Source: Ardenticatenales bacterium (GTDB lineage Bacteria; Chloroflexota; Anaerolineae; Ardenticatenales; Ardenticatenaceae). Taken from it: a stretch of 34,496 nt of DNA. Location of the stretch: the NCBI GenBank assembly GCA_020634795.1, contig JACKAZ010000019.1:1-34496 (forward strand), written 5' to 3'. Made by a program: the position numbers and the translations under genes. How positions within the stretch are numbered: position 1 is the stretch's first letter; the number at the start of each line of letters is the position of its first letter. Shown here piece by piece: positions 7,544 through 16,682 of this stretch. Under the pieces are notes generated by a model that ran no database searches, was not told the DNA's origin, and saw only the letters and a list, made by a program, of their open reading frames with translations.

Positions 7544-10500
7544 ATGGCCAATCCTACCCTAAAGGGGCTGCTACCCCGGCTCCTCGCCCAGCCAAGCTAT
7601 CAAGAGTTGACGGATGATTTGACTCGTAACCCGCTGATCGCGGGGGACGAGCCGTTGACGGTTGGGTTGCCTGGTGCCGCCCGCCCCTACGTCGCCGCCG
7701 CCCTGCGGGAAACGCTGCAGAGACCGCTGCTGATCATTACGGTACGCCCCGAAGTCGCGCTGCAGATGCAGGCCCAGATTGAACCCTTTTTGAGTAGCAA
7801 TATTCCGCTCTTGAATTTCCCCGACCCGGGGGCACTTCCCTACGAACGGGCGGCGTGGAGCCACGATCGCGTGCAACGGCGCCTCACAGCGCTGACGGCG
7901 CTGCTGGAAGCATCGGAGGGCAACGCCAATGCGCCGATCATCGTCACCAGCGCACGGGCGCTGCTCTACCCCACGATCCCGCCCGAGCTTTTTCAACGCC
8001 ACCAGCGACGCTATAACGTGGGACAGCAGGTCAACCTCCGCTTCCTGTTGGCCGCTTGGCACGCGATGGGTTATGTCAACACTAGTATGGTGCTGGAAGC
8101 GGGTCAGATGGCGCAACGGGGTGGGATTCTCGACATCTTTCCTCCCAACCAGCTCCAGCCGTTGCGGGTCGAACTCTGGGGGGACGAGATCGACTCGATC
8201 CGCGCCTTTGACCCGATCTCACAACGGTCGGAGCGGCAACTCAAGGCGGTAACGATCCCCCCTGCCTCGGAAGCGTTGCTCCACCGCACCAACGAACAGG
8301 CGGCCGAACGGCTCAACGCGCTGACGCTCGACGGGGTGGACGAGCGGATGCAGGCCCTCTTCCGCGAGGATTTCCGCCGTATCGCCGAGGGCGAACGCTT
8401 TGATACGCTTGAGTTCTATCTGCCCTACCTCTACCCCAAGAGCGCCACTCTCTTCGATCACCTGCCGCCCGATGCTCTGCTGATCGTTGACGACTGGGAC
8501 AGTCTGCAGCTCAACGTCTCACAGGTCGAAGATGAAGCGCTGCGCCTGCATGAGGATTTGATTCAGCGGGGCGAGCTGCCACGCGATATCGCCACGCTGC
8601 TCTACACGTGGGACGACTTGCGCGACCTCTTTTCCCAACAGCCGCCGTTGATCCTTGGCTACGCGGAGGCGGCGGCCCATCCGTTGGGCGAGCAGTTCGT
8701 GGTGGGCGATAGCTACGGCGGGCGCCTGCACGAAGCGATGCAGCGCATCCAGAGCGCGCAGAACGCAGGCACGACCCAACTCATGCTGACGCGCCAAGCT
8801 GAGCGGATGGTCGAACTGCTCCATTCCGAAGGGGTCGATATCGTCGGTCAGCAGGCGGAGGTGGCGGCCCCACTCCCGAATGGCTCTCTGGTTGTGGTGA
8901 ACGGTGCCTTGGCCGAGGGCTTTGAGTTGAAAGCGGCGCCCGACGCGGCTGCACCCTTGGCCCATACTGAGTTCCACTTGATCACCGACAGCGAACTGTT
9001 CGGCTGGAGCCGCACCGTCAGCCGTCGCCCCCTCCGCGCCATACGCCGGAAACGCAGCGATCTATTCGATGAGATCCGCGAGGGAAGCCACGTGGTACAC
9101 ATCGAGCACGGCATCGGTATCTATCGTGGGTTGGTGCAGCGTGAGATTGGCGGTGTCACGCGGGAATACCTCTTCTTGGAATACGATCAGGGCGACAAAC
9201 TCTTCGTCCCCGTCCACCAAGCTGATCGTGTGGTGAAATATCTCGGCCCCGACGGGCGTGACCCGAACGTCCATCGGCTGGGCACGGGCGATTGGGATCG
9301 TGTGCGCCGCCGCACGAAGCAGGCGGTCGAGGACATCGCCGACGAGCTGCTTGAGCTCTACGCCCGTCGCGCCACGGTCAAGGGCTATGCCTTTGGCCCC
9401 GACACTCCGTGGCAGGCCGAGCTGGAGGCTAGCTTCCCCTTTATCGAGACGGAAGATCAGGTAGAGGCGATCCAATCGGTGAAGGCGGATATGGAGAACG
9501 TCCAGCCGATGGATCGGCTGATCGTGGGCGATGTAGGCTTCGGGAAGACGGAGGTTGCACTCCGTGCCGCCTTCAAGGCGGTGATGGATGGGAAGCAGGT
9601 GGCGATGTTGGTCCCCACAACCGTTTTGGCGCAGCAGCACGATGCGACCTTCCGCCAACGGCTCGCCCCCTACCCCGTGGTGGTCGAGATGCTCAGCCGC
9701 TTCCGCACTGCGAAGGAACAGAGCGAGATCATCGAACGGCTGAGCAAGGGCCAAGTCGATATCGTGATCGGGACCCACCGCCTTCTCTCGCAGGATATTG
9801 AGTTTAAGGACCTCGGGCTGATCATCGTCGATGAGGAGCAACGTTTTGGGGTGACGCACAAGGAGCGGTTGAAGCAGCTTCGCAGCGAGGTTGACGTGCT
9901 GACCCTGACGGCGACGCCGATTCCCCGCACGCTCCACATGGCGCTGACCGGTGCGCGGGATATGAGCACCATTGAAACGCCCCCCCAAGAGCGACTGCCC
10001 GTCACCACCGAGGTGGCCCGTTGGGATGACAGCTTGGTGCAGCGGGCGATCATGCGTGAGATAGATCGTGGCGGTCAGGTCTTTCTGGTGCATAACCGGG
10101 TGCTCTCGATCCACGCGATGGCTGAACGGGTGCGTAAGCTGGTGCCCGAAGCTCAGGTCGCGGTCGGACACGGCCAGCTCAACGAGCACCAGTTGGAACA
10201 GGTGATGATCGACTTTGCCGAGGGGCGCTACGATGTGCTGGTCTGCACCTCGATCATTGAGAGCGGGCTGGATCTGCCGAACGTCAACACGATCATCGTG
10301 GATCGGTCCGACATGTTTGGCTTGGCGCAACTGTACCAGTTGCGGGGGCGCGTGGGGCGCAGCGCGCGGCGTGGCTATGCCTATTTCCTCCACCCCCACC
10401 CCAACCGTCTGACGCAAGAGGCGCTCGACCGCTTGGAGGTGATGCGCGAAACGACGGAGTTGGGCGCGGGCTTCCGCGTGGCGATGCGTGATCTGGAGAT

Positions 10501-11119
10501 TCGCGGCGCGGGCGATCTGTTGGGGGCACAGCAGAGCGGCCACATCGCGGCGGTTGGCTTCGACATGTACACACGATTGCTGGAACAGGCAATTCGGCAG
10601 CGCAAAGCGGCGCTGGTTACAGCGGAGAGCAATGAAGCGCCCAGCGATGATGCGCCGATTCGCGCTGATGTTTTCCTTGAAAGTAGCGCGGCGGTCGATC
10701 TACCGTTGGAGGCGCACTTGGCGCCGGACTACATCGCTGACGATGAGGTGCGTTTGGAGATCTATCGCCGTATGGCACAAGCGCAGCGCGAGGCCGATGT
10801 CGAAGAGATCGAACAGACGATGCGTGACCGCTTCGGCCCGCTGCCTGAAGCGGCTCAGCAACTGCTTTACATCCTCCGCTTGCGCCTTTTGGCCACGAAA
10901 GTCGGTGTGACTCAGATCACGATAGAAACTTCAACGAGTGACGTAATAGTCCAATTCCCCGGTCCACAGGCGATCCGGGCCATCCGCCAGGGGGAACTTC
11001 TGAATGGCCGTGTCCGTTATGGTCGGCGAGAATTGTACGTGGATCGGGACGACGAAGATTGGCAGACACGGCTGATGGCGGTTCTTTCCGACCTAGTTCA
11101 CGCGAACGAGGGCGCGTAA
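7544..11119 (+). CDS. mfd: transcription-repair coupling factor Mfd
   Basis: 1191 residues, full length for the family. Mfd removes RNA polymerase stalled at DNA lesions and recruits UvrA. The N-terminal UvrB-like module is followed by the CarD-like RNA polymerase interaction domain (about 505-570, with VHIEHGIGIYRGLV). The helicase then shows Walker A GDVGFGKTE (about 660), DEEQRFGV (about 762), TATPIPRTLHMAL, and the RecG/Mfd translocation motif SGLDLPNVNTIIVDRSDMFG with QLRGRVGRS. The C-terminal TRCF domain is present to the end. ATG 7544 follows GAAGGA. The stop shares one base with the aroC start, so the two genes are translationally coupled. Confidence 0.97.
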   Translation: MANPTLKGLLPRLLAQPSYQELTDDLTRNPLIAGDEPLTVGLPGAARPYVAAALRETLQRPLLIITVRPEVALQMQAQIEPFLSSNIPLLNFPDPGALPYERAAWSHDRVQRRLTALTALLEASEGNANAPIIVTSARALLYPTIPPELFQRHQRRYNVGQQVNLRFLLAAWHAMGYVNTSMVLEAGQMAQRGGILDIFPPNQLQPLRVELWGDEIDSIRAFDPISQRSERQLKAVTIPPASEALLHRTNEQAAERLNALTLDGVDERMQALFREDFRRIAEGERFDTLEFYLPYLYPKSATLFDHLPPDALLIVDDWDSLQLNVSQVEDEALRLHEDLIQRGELPRDIATLLYTWDDLRDLFSQQPPLILGYAEAAAHPLGEQFVVGDSYGGRLHEAMQRIQSAQNAGTTQLMLTRQAERMVELLHSEGVDIVGQQAEVAAPLPNGSLVVVNGALAEGFELKAAPDAAAPLAHTEFHLITDSELFGWSRTVSRRPLRAIRRKRSDLFDEIREGSHVVHIEHGIGIYRGLVQREIGGVTREYLFLEYDQGDKLFVPVHQADRVVKYLGPDGRDPNVHRLGTGDWDRVRRRTKQAVEDIADELLELYARRATVKGYAFGPDTPWQAELEASFPFIETEDQVEAIQSVKADMENVQPMDRLIVGDVGFGKTEVALRAAFKAVMDGKQVAMLVPTTVLAQQHDATFRQRLAPYPVVVEMLSRFRTAKEQSEIIERLSKGQVDIVIGTHRLLSQDIEFKDLGLIIVDEEQRFGVTHKERLKQLRSEVDVLTLTATPIPRTLHMALTGARDMSTIETPPQERLPVTTEVARWDDSLVQRAIMREIDRGGQVFLVHNRVLSIHAMAERVRKLVPEAQVAVGHGQLNEHQLEQVMIDFAEGRYDVLVCTSIIESGLDLPNVNTIIVDRSDMFGLAQLYQLRGRVGRSARRGYAYFLHPHPNRLTQEALDRLEVMRETTELGAGFRVAMRDLEIRGAGDLLGAQQSGHIAAVGFDMYTRLLEQAIRQRKAALVTAESNEAPSDDAPIRADVFLESSAAVDLPLEAHLAPDYIADDEVRLEIYRRMAQAQREADVEEIEQTMRDRFGPLPEAAQQLLYILRLRLLATKVGVTQITIETSTSDVIVQFPGPQAIRAIRQGELLNGRVRYGRRELYVDRDDEDWQTRLMAVLSDLVHANEGA

Positions 11120-12297
11120 TGATACGATTCTTGACGGCGGGCGAATCCCACGGCCCCCAACTCACCGCTATCTTAGAAGGCCTGCCGGCAGGCTTGCCGC
11201 TGACGACGGAGCCTATCAATCACAACCTAGCCCGTCGCCAGAAAGGTTACGGGAGCGGTGGCCGGATGCGTATCGAGAAGGATCAGGTTACCATCACCAG
11301 CGGTGTGGTACGGGGTCTCACGACCGGAGGCCCGATTGCCTTCCAACTGATGAACCGCGACTGGGCAAATTGGGAGGGCAAAACTGTCGATCCGATTACT
11401 CGCCCTCGCCCGGGCCATGCTGATCTGACTGGTGGGTTAAAGTACCACTATGCTGATTTGCGTTTGGCGCTTGAACGGGCGAGTGCGCGAGAGACGGCGA
11501 TGCGGGTGGCGGTTGGGAGTTGTTGCAGTTTATTGCTACACGAAGTCGGTGCGGTGGTGGGCGGCTATGTGGCGAACCTCGGCGGGATCGAGGCCGAGGT
11601 TCCCGCGCTCCCGATCAGTGAGCTGGTCGCCCGCTCGGAAGAGAACGAGATGCGCTGCCCCGATCCCATTGCCGCTGCCGAGATGCGGGAGTTGGTGAAG
11701 CGTGTACGCAAGGCGCAGGATACGGTGGGCGGCATCGTTCAAGTCGTGGCGGAGGGCGTACCCGCAGGGCTTGGCTCCTACATCCAGTGGGACCGACGGT
11801 TGGAAGCGCGGCTCGCCTACGCGGTGATGTCGATTCAAGCGATGAAGGGCGTGGAGATCGGCCCGGCGTTCGACAATGCATTGCGGCGCGGCACCGAGGT
11901 GCACGACGAGATATTCCGCGCCGCCGATGGCCATGTCGTGCGCCGCAGCAACAATGCGGGCGGCTTCGAAGGGGGCATCACCACCGGCCAGCCCCTCATC
12001 GTCCGTGCCGCCATGAAGCCGATCTCCACCATCCTCGCGGGCCGCCGCTCCGTCAACCTCGCCACCGGCGAAGAAGAGATGACCGTCTACGAACGGAGCG
12101 ACTTCACCGCCGTGCACCGCGCCGTGGTCGTGGTGGAAGCGATGGTCGCGATCACCCTCGCCGCTGCCCTACTCGAAACGGTGGGGGGTGACACGCTGGA
12201 TCAGGTCAAAGAACGGACCGAAAAATTGCGTGCGGATCAGGCCAGATGGCTACACGAAGGGGTGCAGGCGGCGCCGTACAGGTGGCAGATCCCGTAG
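11119..12297 (+). CDS. aroC: chorismate synthase
   Basis: 392 residues. It catalyses the last shikimate-pathway step, EPSP to chorismate, using reduced FMN. Family signatures are the N-terminal GESHGPQL, the RRQKGYGSGGRM loop, RPRPGHADL, the RASARETAMRVA helix, and the C-terminal RRSNNAGGFEGGITTGQPL with MKPISTI. The start is the ATG in TAATGA shared with the mfd stop; a frame extension upstream inside mfd is rejected because it lacks the family N-terminus. mfd-aroC pairing has no obvious functional logic and is probably only co-transcription. Confidence 0.97.
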   Translation: MIRFLTAGESHGPQLTAILEGLPAGLPLTTEPINHNLARRQKGYGSGGRMRIEKDQVTITSGVVRGLTTGGPIAFQLMNRDWANWEGKTVDPITRPRPGHADLTGGLKYHYADLRLALERASARETAMRVAVGSCCSLLLHEVGAVVGGYVANLGGIEAEVPALPISELVARSEENEMRCPDPIAAAEMRELVKRVRKAQDTVGGIVQVVAEGVPAGLGSYIQWDRRLEARLAYAVMSIQAMKGVEIGPAFDNALRRGTEVHDEIFRAADGHVVRRSNNAGGFEGGITTGQPLIVRAAMKPISTILAGRRSVNLATGEEEMTVYERSDFTAVHRAVVVVEAMVAITLAAALLETVGGDTLDQVKERTEKLRADQARWLHEGVQAAPYRWQIP

Positions 12298-12425
12298 TCA
12301 AGACTCGCCTGCCCCGCGTGGTGTAATCGGTGCGGCGTGGCAAGCGGGTGAGGATCGGAGAAAACGTTCGCGTTTCGTCGATCCATAAAAACGCTACCGA
12401 TTCCCCAAGATTAACGTCGCACTGC

Positions 12426-12453
12426 TTGGGCCTACGGTCTGGCGTGATATAAT
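12426..12453 (+). promoter_or_regulatory. likely promoter of mrp
   Basis: TTGGGC (12426-12431), 16-bp spacer, perfect TATAAT (12448-12453), 39 bp before the GTG start. The spacer downstream of aroC is otherwise featureless. Confidence 0.5.
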
Positions 12454-12491
12454 CCCGCGCTGATCAATCACCTTACAAGGAGCTTCCTTTT

Positions 12492-13619
12492 GTGAGAAGT
12501 CTCTTCAACCGTCATTCGTCCCCTCAGAGCCTATCCGAGGATGAGGTGCGTGCCGTGCTGCGCACCGTCATTGAGCCGGACCTTCACCGTGATCTCGTCT
12601 CGCTGGGCATGGTGCGCGACATTTCCATCGACAAGCGGGGCAACGTCACCCTCACCCTCGAACTCAGCACGCCCGCCCATCCCCTGAAAGCGCGGTTGGC
12701 CTCCGATTGCCGTGACGCGATCCGGAGCCTGGAGGGTGCGGGAGAGGTCACGGTAAAGTTCACGGCGAACGTCGCCGCGGATGAGCGGATCGCCAAACAG
12801 TTGGGGATGCCGATCCGCAATGTGATCGCGATCGCCTCCGGCAAGGGCGGCGTCGGTAAAAGCACGATGAGCAGCAACCTGGCCATCGCGCTGGCGCAAG
12901 AGGGTGCCCGAGTAGGGTTGATGGATGCCGATCTCTACGGCCCCAACATTCCCCAGATGATGGGCGCGGGCGAACTACCGCCGCCCCGCAACCAGCGGAT
13001 GATCACGACCGAGGCGCACGGTGTGAAGCTGATGAGCATGGGCTTCCTTGTGCCACCCGACCAGCCCGTCATCTGGCGCGGCCCGATGCTTCACTCGGCG
13101 TTGCGCCAATTCCTGAGCGATGTCGATTGGGGCGAGCTGGACTACCTGCTGATCGACATGCCGCCCGGCACGGGCGATGTGCAGATGTCGTTGGCCCAGT
13201 CGGTGCCGATCACGGGCAGTGTACTCGTCTCCACGCCGCAGAGCGTAGCGCTGAGCGATGTACGCAAGGGGGCGATGGCTTTCCGGACACTGGAGGTGCC
13301 GCTGCTCGGCCTGATCGAAAATATGAGTTATTTCGTCGCACCCGATACCGGCAAACGGTACGATATTTTCGGGCATGGGGGCGGCCAGCGCTACGCCCGC
13401 GAGATCGATATTCCCTTCTTGGGCCAGGTGCCGCTCGATCCGCGCATCGTGACGGGGGGCGATACGGGGGAGCCGATCGTCGTCGCTCAACCGGAAAGCG
13501 ACGCGGCCCGCGCGATTCGTGCTGCGGCCCGTGAGGTGGCGGCACAGGTCAGCGTCTTGAATCTGACCCGAATACCGGAGGGCGTGATCGGGGCGATGGA
13601 CATCCCGATCATGGGCTAG
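12492..13619 (+). CDS. mrp: Mrp/ApbC-type P-loop ATPase (iron-sulfur carrier family)
   Basis: 375 residues. An N-terminal MIP18/DUF59 domain (about 8-90) is followed by a Mrp/NBP35 ATPase with the deviant Walker A SGKGGVGKST (about 116-125), MDADLYGPNIPQMMG and the DMPPGTGD switch. Family members bind and transfer Fe-S clusters to apoproteins. The usual cluster-binding CxxC after ENMSYF is absent: the corresponding residues are Ala283 and Thr286 (VAPDTG). The only Cys I see is in the DUF59 domain. The GTG start has AAGGAG 9 bp upstream. It could still act as an ATPase with a different cargo mode. Confidence 0.93.
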   Translation: MRSLFNRHSSPQSLSEDEVRAVLRTVIEPDLHRDLVSLGMVRDISIDKRGNVTLTLELSTPAHPLKARLASDCRDAIRSLEGAGEVTVKFTANVAADERIAKQLGMPIRNVIAIASGKGGVGKSTMSSNLAIALAQEGARVGLMDADLYGPNIPQMMGAGELPPPRNQRMITTEAHGVKLMSMGFLVPPDQPVIWRGPMLHSALRQFLSDVDWGELDYLLIDMPPGTGDVQMSLAQSVPITGSVLVSTPQSVALSDVRKGAMAFRTLEVPLLGLIENMSYFVAPDTGKRYDIFGHGGGQRYAREIDIPFLGQVPLDPRIVTGGDTGEPIVVAQPESDAARAIRAAAREVAAQVSVLNLTRIPEGVIGAMDIPIMG

Positions 13620-13623
13620 CGGC

Positions 13624-13650
13624 GTGGAGAGTGGAGAATAGAGAATGGAG
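13624..13650. repeat. heptamer tandem array (GTGGAGA / ATAGAGA type)
   Basis: About four degenerate 7-bp units (GTGGAGA, GTGGAGA, ATAGAGA, ATGGAG) directly after mrp. One of the window's many period-7 intergenic arrays. Confidence 0.6.
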
Positions 13651-13858
13651 CGGCCATGCGCGGACGCGCACCCCGGAGGATGGAAAGCTAGCATGACGAA
13701 CTGTGGCTGTGCGGCTGTAGGGGTGTGTGGATGTGTCGCCTAGCAAAGCATTGCCCTATCAACGGGACCACCATGTTCCCATCTGCTATCCTCCACCCCG
13801 TGGTTGGGGCGATCGACCGATAGGTTGCGCTTTCATCTTGATCACACGCCTTTGCACC

Positions 13859-14947
13859 ATGCACCAAACGCCAATAGAGGCTGACTGCCGCATTCCAACC
13901 TCGCCCTTGAGCCGCCACACACGCCACACGGAACGCCCGTTGTCACGCCCTTCGCCCTCAACCACCCCCACGACATTATTACATCGCCTGGCGTGGCTGG
14001 CCCACCTCGCCAGTGCGCTGATTTTGGCCCTGCGTTTGCTCGTGGCTGACCGCTGGGGCTGGCTGGGCATGCTCAACGCCTTTACCGAGTGGACGCGCGG
14101 CGCGAACCTGGCCCTTGCGTTGCTTCGACTTCGTCAGGGCCACGGGGATGCAATGCTTTTCGCGGTGCCAGCCTTGCTGACCCGCGTCGCGCCCAAGCAG
14201 CGTAAAGGCGCGGCTACGGGGCGCGGCCACGTCTTTACGCTCATGGGGACGAATCTCTATCTGGACAACCGACGCATCGCGCAACACGTCGCGCTGATCG
14301 GTGATCACCAGCCCGACATCGTGGCGTTCCACGAGCTTACCGTCGCCGCGAACGAGGCGCTCCACGGTGGGCTGCGCGCCGACTATCCCTATCGCGTGGC
14401 CGTGCCACGCAACGATGCCTACGGCTTTGGCATTTTCAGCCGGTTCCCCCTGCGCAATCCTGAAATCCTCGACACGCCCGGGGTCCGACCGTGGGCACAG
14501 CGGCTCTTGGTCGATCTGCCCGACGGCACGACCGTGGCGCTCTACAACGTCCACCTCTGCGCCCCCACTTCCGGCTCCACTCGCCACTTGGGTTTCACAT
14601 GGGGCTTCCGCGCCCGCGAAGCGCAGATCGAGGCAATGGCGGCCCGCATCCAATCAGAAGGCTACCCGGCGGTGATCATCGGCGACCACAACTTCACCGA
14701 AGCATCGGCGGCCTATGATGTGGCGACGACGGCGTGGCGGGACGCATGGGCCGAAGCCGGGCAAGGCCCGCGTTGGACCTGGCCGCTGCGCGGGTTCCCC
14801 TATCCGCCGGTGGCGACGCTCTGGCCAGTGATGCGGCTCGACTACTGCTTTTTGAGCGGCGTGGTGGCCCAGTCGCTGGCGCATCTGGCGGCACGCACCG
14901 GCTCCGACCACCGGGTGCTGCTGGCGACCCTACAGGTGGCGACATGA
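13859..14947 (+). CDS. membrane-anchored endonuclease/exonuclease/phosphatase-family protein 1
   Basis: About 362 residues from ATG 13859. The N-terminus has one or two hydrophobic helices (LLHRLAWLAHLASALILALR and around GANLALALLRL). The EEP domain follows: GTNLYLDNRR, PDIVAFHEL (metal Glu), YNVHLCAPT, VIIGDHNFTEA (family GDFN, here GDHN) and the terminal GSDHRVLL. EEP enzymes hydrolyse phosphodiesters or phosphoesters; orientation relative to the membrane is unclear. No ribosome site marks the start; the frame is open to 13727, but upstream codons look non-coding. Its stop overlaps the next gene by 4 bp. Confidence 0.8.
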   Translation: MHQTPIEADCRIPTSPLSRHTRHTERPLSRPSPSTTPTTLLHRLAWLAHLASALILALRLLVADRWGWLGMLNAFTEWTRGANLALALLRLRQGHGDAMLFAVPALLTRVAPKQRKGAATGRGHVFTLMGTNLYLDNRRIAQHVALIGDHQPDIVAFHELTVAANEALHGGLRADYPYRVAVPRNDAYGFGIFSRFPLRNPEILDTPGVRPWAQRLLVDLPDGTTVALYNVHLCAPTSGSTRHLGFTWGFRAREAQIEAMAARIQSEGYPAVIIGDHNFTEASAAYDVATTAWRDAWAEAGQGPRWTWPLRGFPYPPVATLWPVMRLDYCFLSGVVAQSLAHLAARTGSDHRVLLATLQVAT

Positions 14948-15945
14948 AGGGCAATTCGGGGCTACGACACTTCCTGTTGGCGCTGTTGACGGTGGCCACC
15001 ATCGCCTATCTGGTGCCGGTGGCGGCGTGGCTGCTGGCACGCGCGTGGCAGGGCGAGCAGTGGCCGCTGGTGGGGATGATGAATGCGGCGGGGTTGCTCT
15101 GGTTCGTACCGCTGCTTTTCCTGCTACCTGCCGCCCTTCTGCTGCGGGCCAAAGTGCAGAGCCTGTTGCTGGTGCTGCTGCTGGTGGTGGCGTTCTTCCT
15201 TTTCCCTGCGGAACTTCGTCCGACGTTCGCATTGCCCCCCCAAGGCGTACCACTCCGGATTTTCAACTACAACGCCTTGGTTTCCAACAGCGACAGCAGC
15301 GCGGTGGTGGCACTGATTCAGGCGCAGCAGCCCGATCTGATTGCGATTCAAGAGCTGTCGCCCGAAATGGCCGATGGCCTGAATTTGGTGATCGGCAACG
15401 ACTACCCCTACCAACTGCTGGCCCCGTGGGGCGATCCGCGTGGCATCGGGCTGTGGAGTCGCTATCCCTTCAAAGAATTGGGACAGTTGGACCTAGAGAT
15501 GTGGGAGAACTGGGCGCAGTTCGTTGATGTGGAGGTCAACGGGCAGACGGTCACGGTGGTGAACGCTCATCTTTGGCCGATTGGCACGCTGAACCGCGCC
15601 GACTTTGCGCGGGGCTTGGCCCGTCAGCACGAACAGGCGCGCCAATTGCGTGCTTGGTTGCAGCAGCAGACGGGGCCAACGGTGATCGCGGGTGATTTCA
15701 ACGCTTCGCCCACCAACGAGACCTATCTGATCGTGCGCGAAGCGGCACAGGATGCGTGGCAAGGGAAGCTGGGGGCAGGCTTCACCTTCCCCGGACGGCC
15801 CGTTCGCTTTGTTGACTTCCCAGTCATCCGGATCGACTACTTCTTCTATCGGGGCGCGATTGCACCGCGACAGATCGAGGTGCTGCCGGATTCGGCGGGC
15901 AGTGACCACTTCCCCCTCGTTGGCGAGTTTGTGATTACCGAGTAG
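14944..15945 (+). CDS. membrane-anchored endonuclease/exonuclease/phosphatase-family protein 2
   Basis: 333 residues. Three hydrophobic helices (about 8-30, 42-68 and 70-90) precede an EEP domain: NYNALVSN, PDLIAIQELS, VVNAHLWP, VIAGDFNASPTNE, RIDYFFYRG and the catalytic GSDHFPLVGEF. All motif residues are present. ATG 14944 lies in ATGA, overlapping the stop of the preceding paralogue, so they are coupled and probably arose by tandem duplication. The domain architecture recalls VanX-neighbour EEP proteins of unknown substrate. Frames extending upstream inside the previous gene are ignored. Confidence 0.87.
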   Translation: MKGNSGLRHFLLALLTVATIAYLVPVAAWLLARAWQGEQWPLVGMMNAAGLLWFVPLLFLLPAALLLRAKVQSLLLVLLLVVAFFLFPAELRPTFALPPQGVPLRIFNYNALVSNSDSSAVVALIQAQQPDLIAIQELSPEMADGLNLVIGNDYPYQLLAPWGDPRGIGLWSRYPFKELGQLDLEMWENWAQFVDVEVNGQTVTVVNAHLWPIGTLNRADFARGLARQHEQARQLRAWLQQQTGPTVIAGDFNASPTNETYLIVREAAQDAWQGKLGAGFTFPGRPVRFVDFPVIRIDYFFYRGAIAPRQIEVLPDSAGSDHFPLVGEFVITE

Positions 15946-15966
15946 CGCCCCCGCTGTGCTTGAGCC

Positions 15967-16641
15967 TCAATACGGGGGGTCGGCTGGGCCTTCGTAGCCA
16001 CACAAGCCGAGCCGCGGCGAATTCACGATCTCGATAGGTTCCCCGTAATTTTCGTGGGGATGGCCTTCCACATGCTCATCGCACAGCTCGCCCGAGTTCT
16101 GATCTTCGTAGAGACATTCCATGCAGAGCCACGCGGCGGGCTTCCCGCAGACGATGCATGCCGTTTCGGGCGCATGGTTGCGGGCCATCAGGCGGATCGG
16201 GTGGCGCGTGGTCGGCACGCCTTCTCGGATGTCCATTGTGCGCAAAATGGTGTGCGACGAAGTCCCAAAATCGTAGACGTGGGTAAGCTGCCTATCTGGC
16301 CCGAAAGTCTCGCTTACGCGGCGCGATTTTGCCACTTGGCGCGACCACGCATCGCCCGCAAAAAAGTCGCTCAAGTGGCCGCAGCATTCCAGCCAAATCG
16401 CGCGCAGGTAGTGATCGATATCTTTGAGCGTCGCTGAGCCACGCACCTCAAGGTCGAGCCAATAGCCGCTTGACCATTCGTCCTCCGCCCGAATATGGAC
16501 GAGTCTCTCTTTCCGCCCGTCGGCGGCCTCGTTGGCGGTGGCGCGTTCAGGGCAGCTCCGCAGGTGGCGCACCATGCCGCCCTTTGCATAGTCCGCCCCA
16601 CAGAACTCGCACGTGCCACGCGATTGTTTTCGTCTTGCCAT
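15967..16641 (-). CDS. plasmid pRiA4b ORF-3-like protein with terminal zinc motifs
   Basis: 224 residues. The centre (about 45-165) matches the pRiA4b ORF-3 family: YWLDLEVRGSATLKDIDHYL, then AIWLECCGHLSDF and a VYDFGTSS segment. The N-terminus is a Cys2-His-Cys finger (C11, C14, H26, C30). The C-terminus is a second metal site (CIVCG, CMEC, then LCDEHVEGH). The molecular function of the family is unknown; fingers on both ends suggest nucleic-acid or protein binding. It starts with MARRKQSRG; AGGGAATCTC lies upstream on its strand. Downstream it converges with the EEP gene pair. Confidence 0.82.
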   Translation of the reverse strand: MARRKQSRGTCEFCGADYAKGGMVRHLRSCPERATANEAADGRKERLVHIRAEDEWSSGYWLDLEVRGSATLKDIDHYLRAIWLECCGHLSDFFAGDAWSRQVAKSRRVSETFGPDRQLTHVYDFGTSSHTILRTMDIREGVPTTRHPIRLMARNHAPETACIVCGKPAAWLCMECLYEDQNSGELCDEHVEGHPHENYGEPIEIVNSPRLGLCGYEGPADPPY

Positions 16642-16682
16642 GAGATTCCCTCGTGATTGGTCAACAGGTTAGCAAAACGCCC

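Noticed and set aside
9062..10543. 493-codon frame on the minus strand inside mfd
   Set aside because: Antisense shadow of a highly G+C-biased gene; no family motif and the mfd reading is complete.
11059..11118. Upstream extension of aroC
   Set aside because: It lies inside mfd and lacks the family N-terminus, whereas ATG 11119 gives the expected MIRFLTAGESHG.
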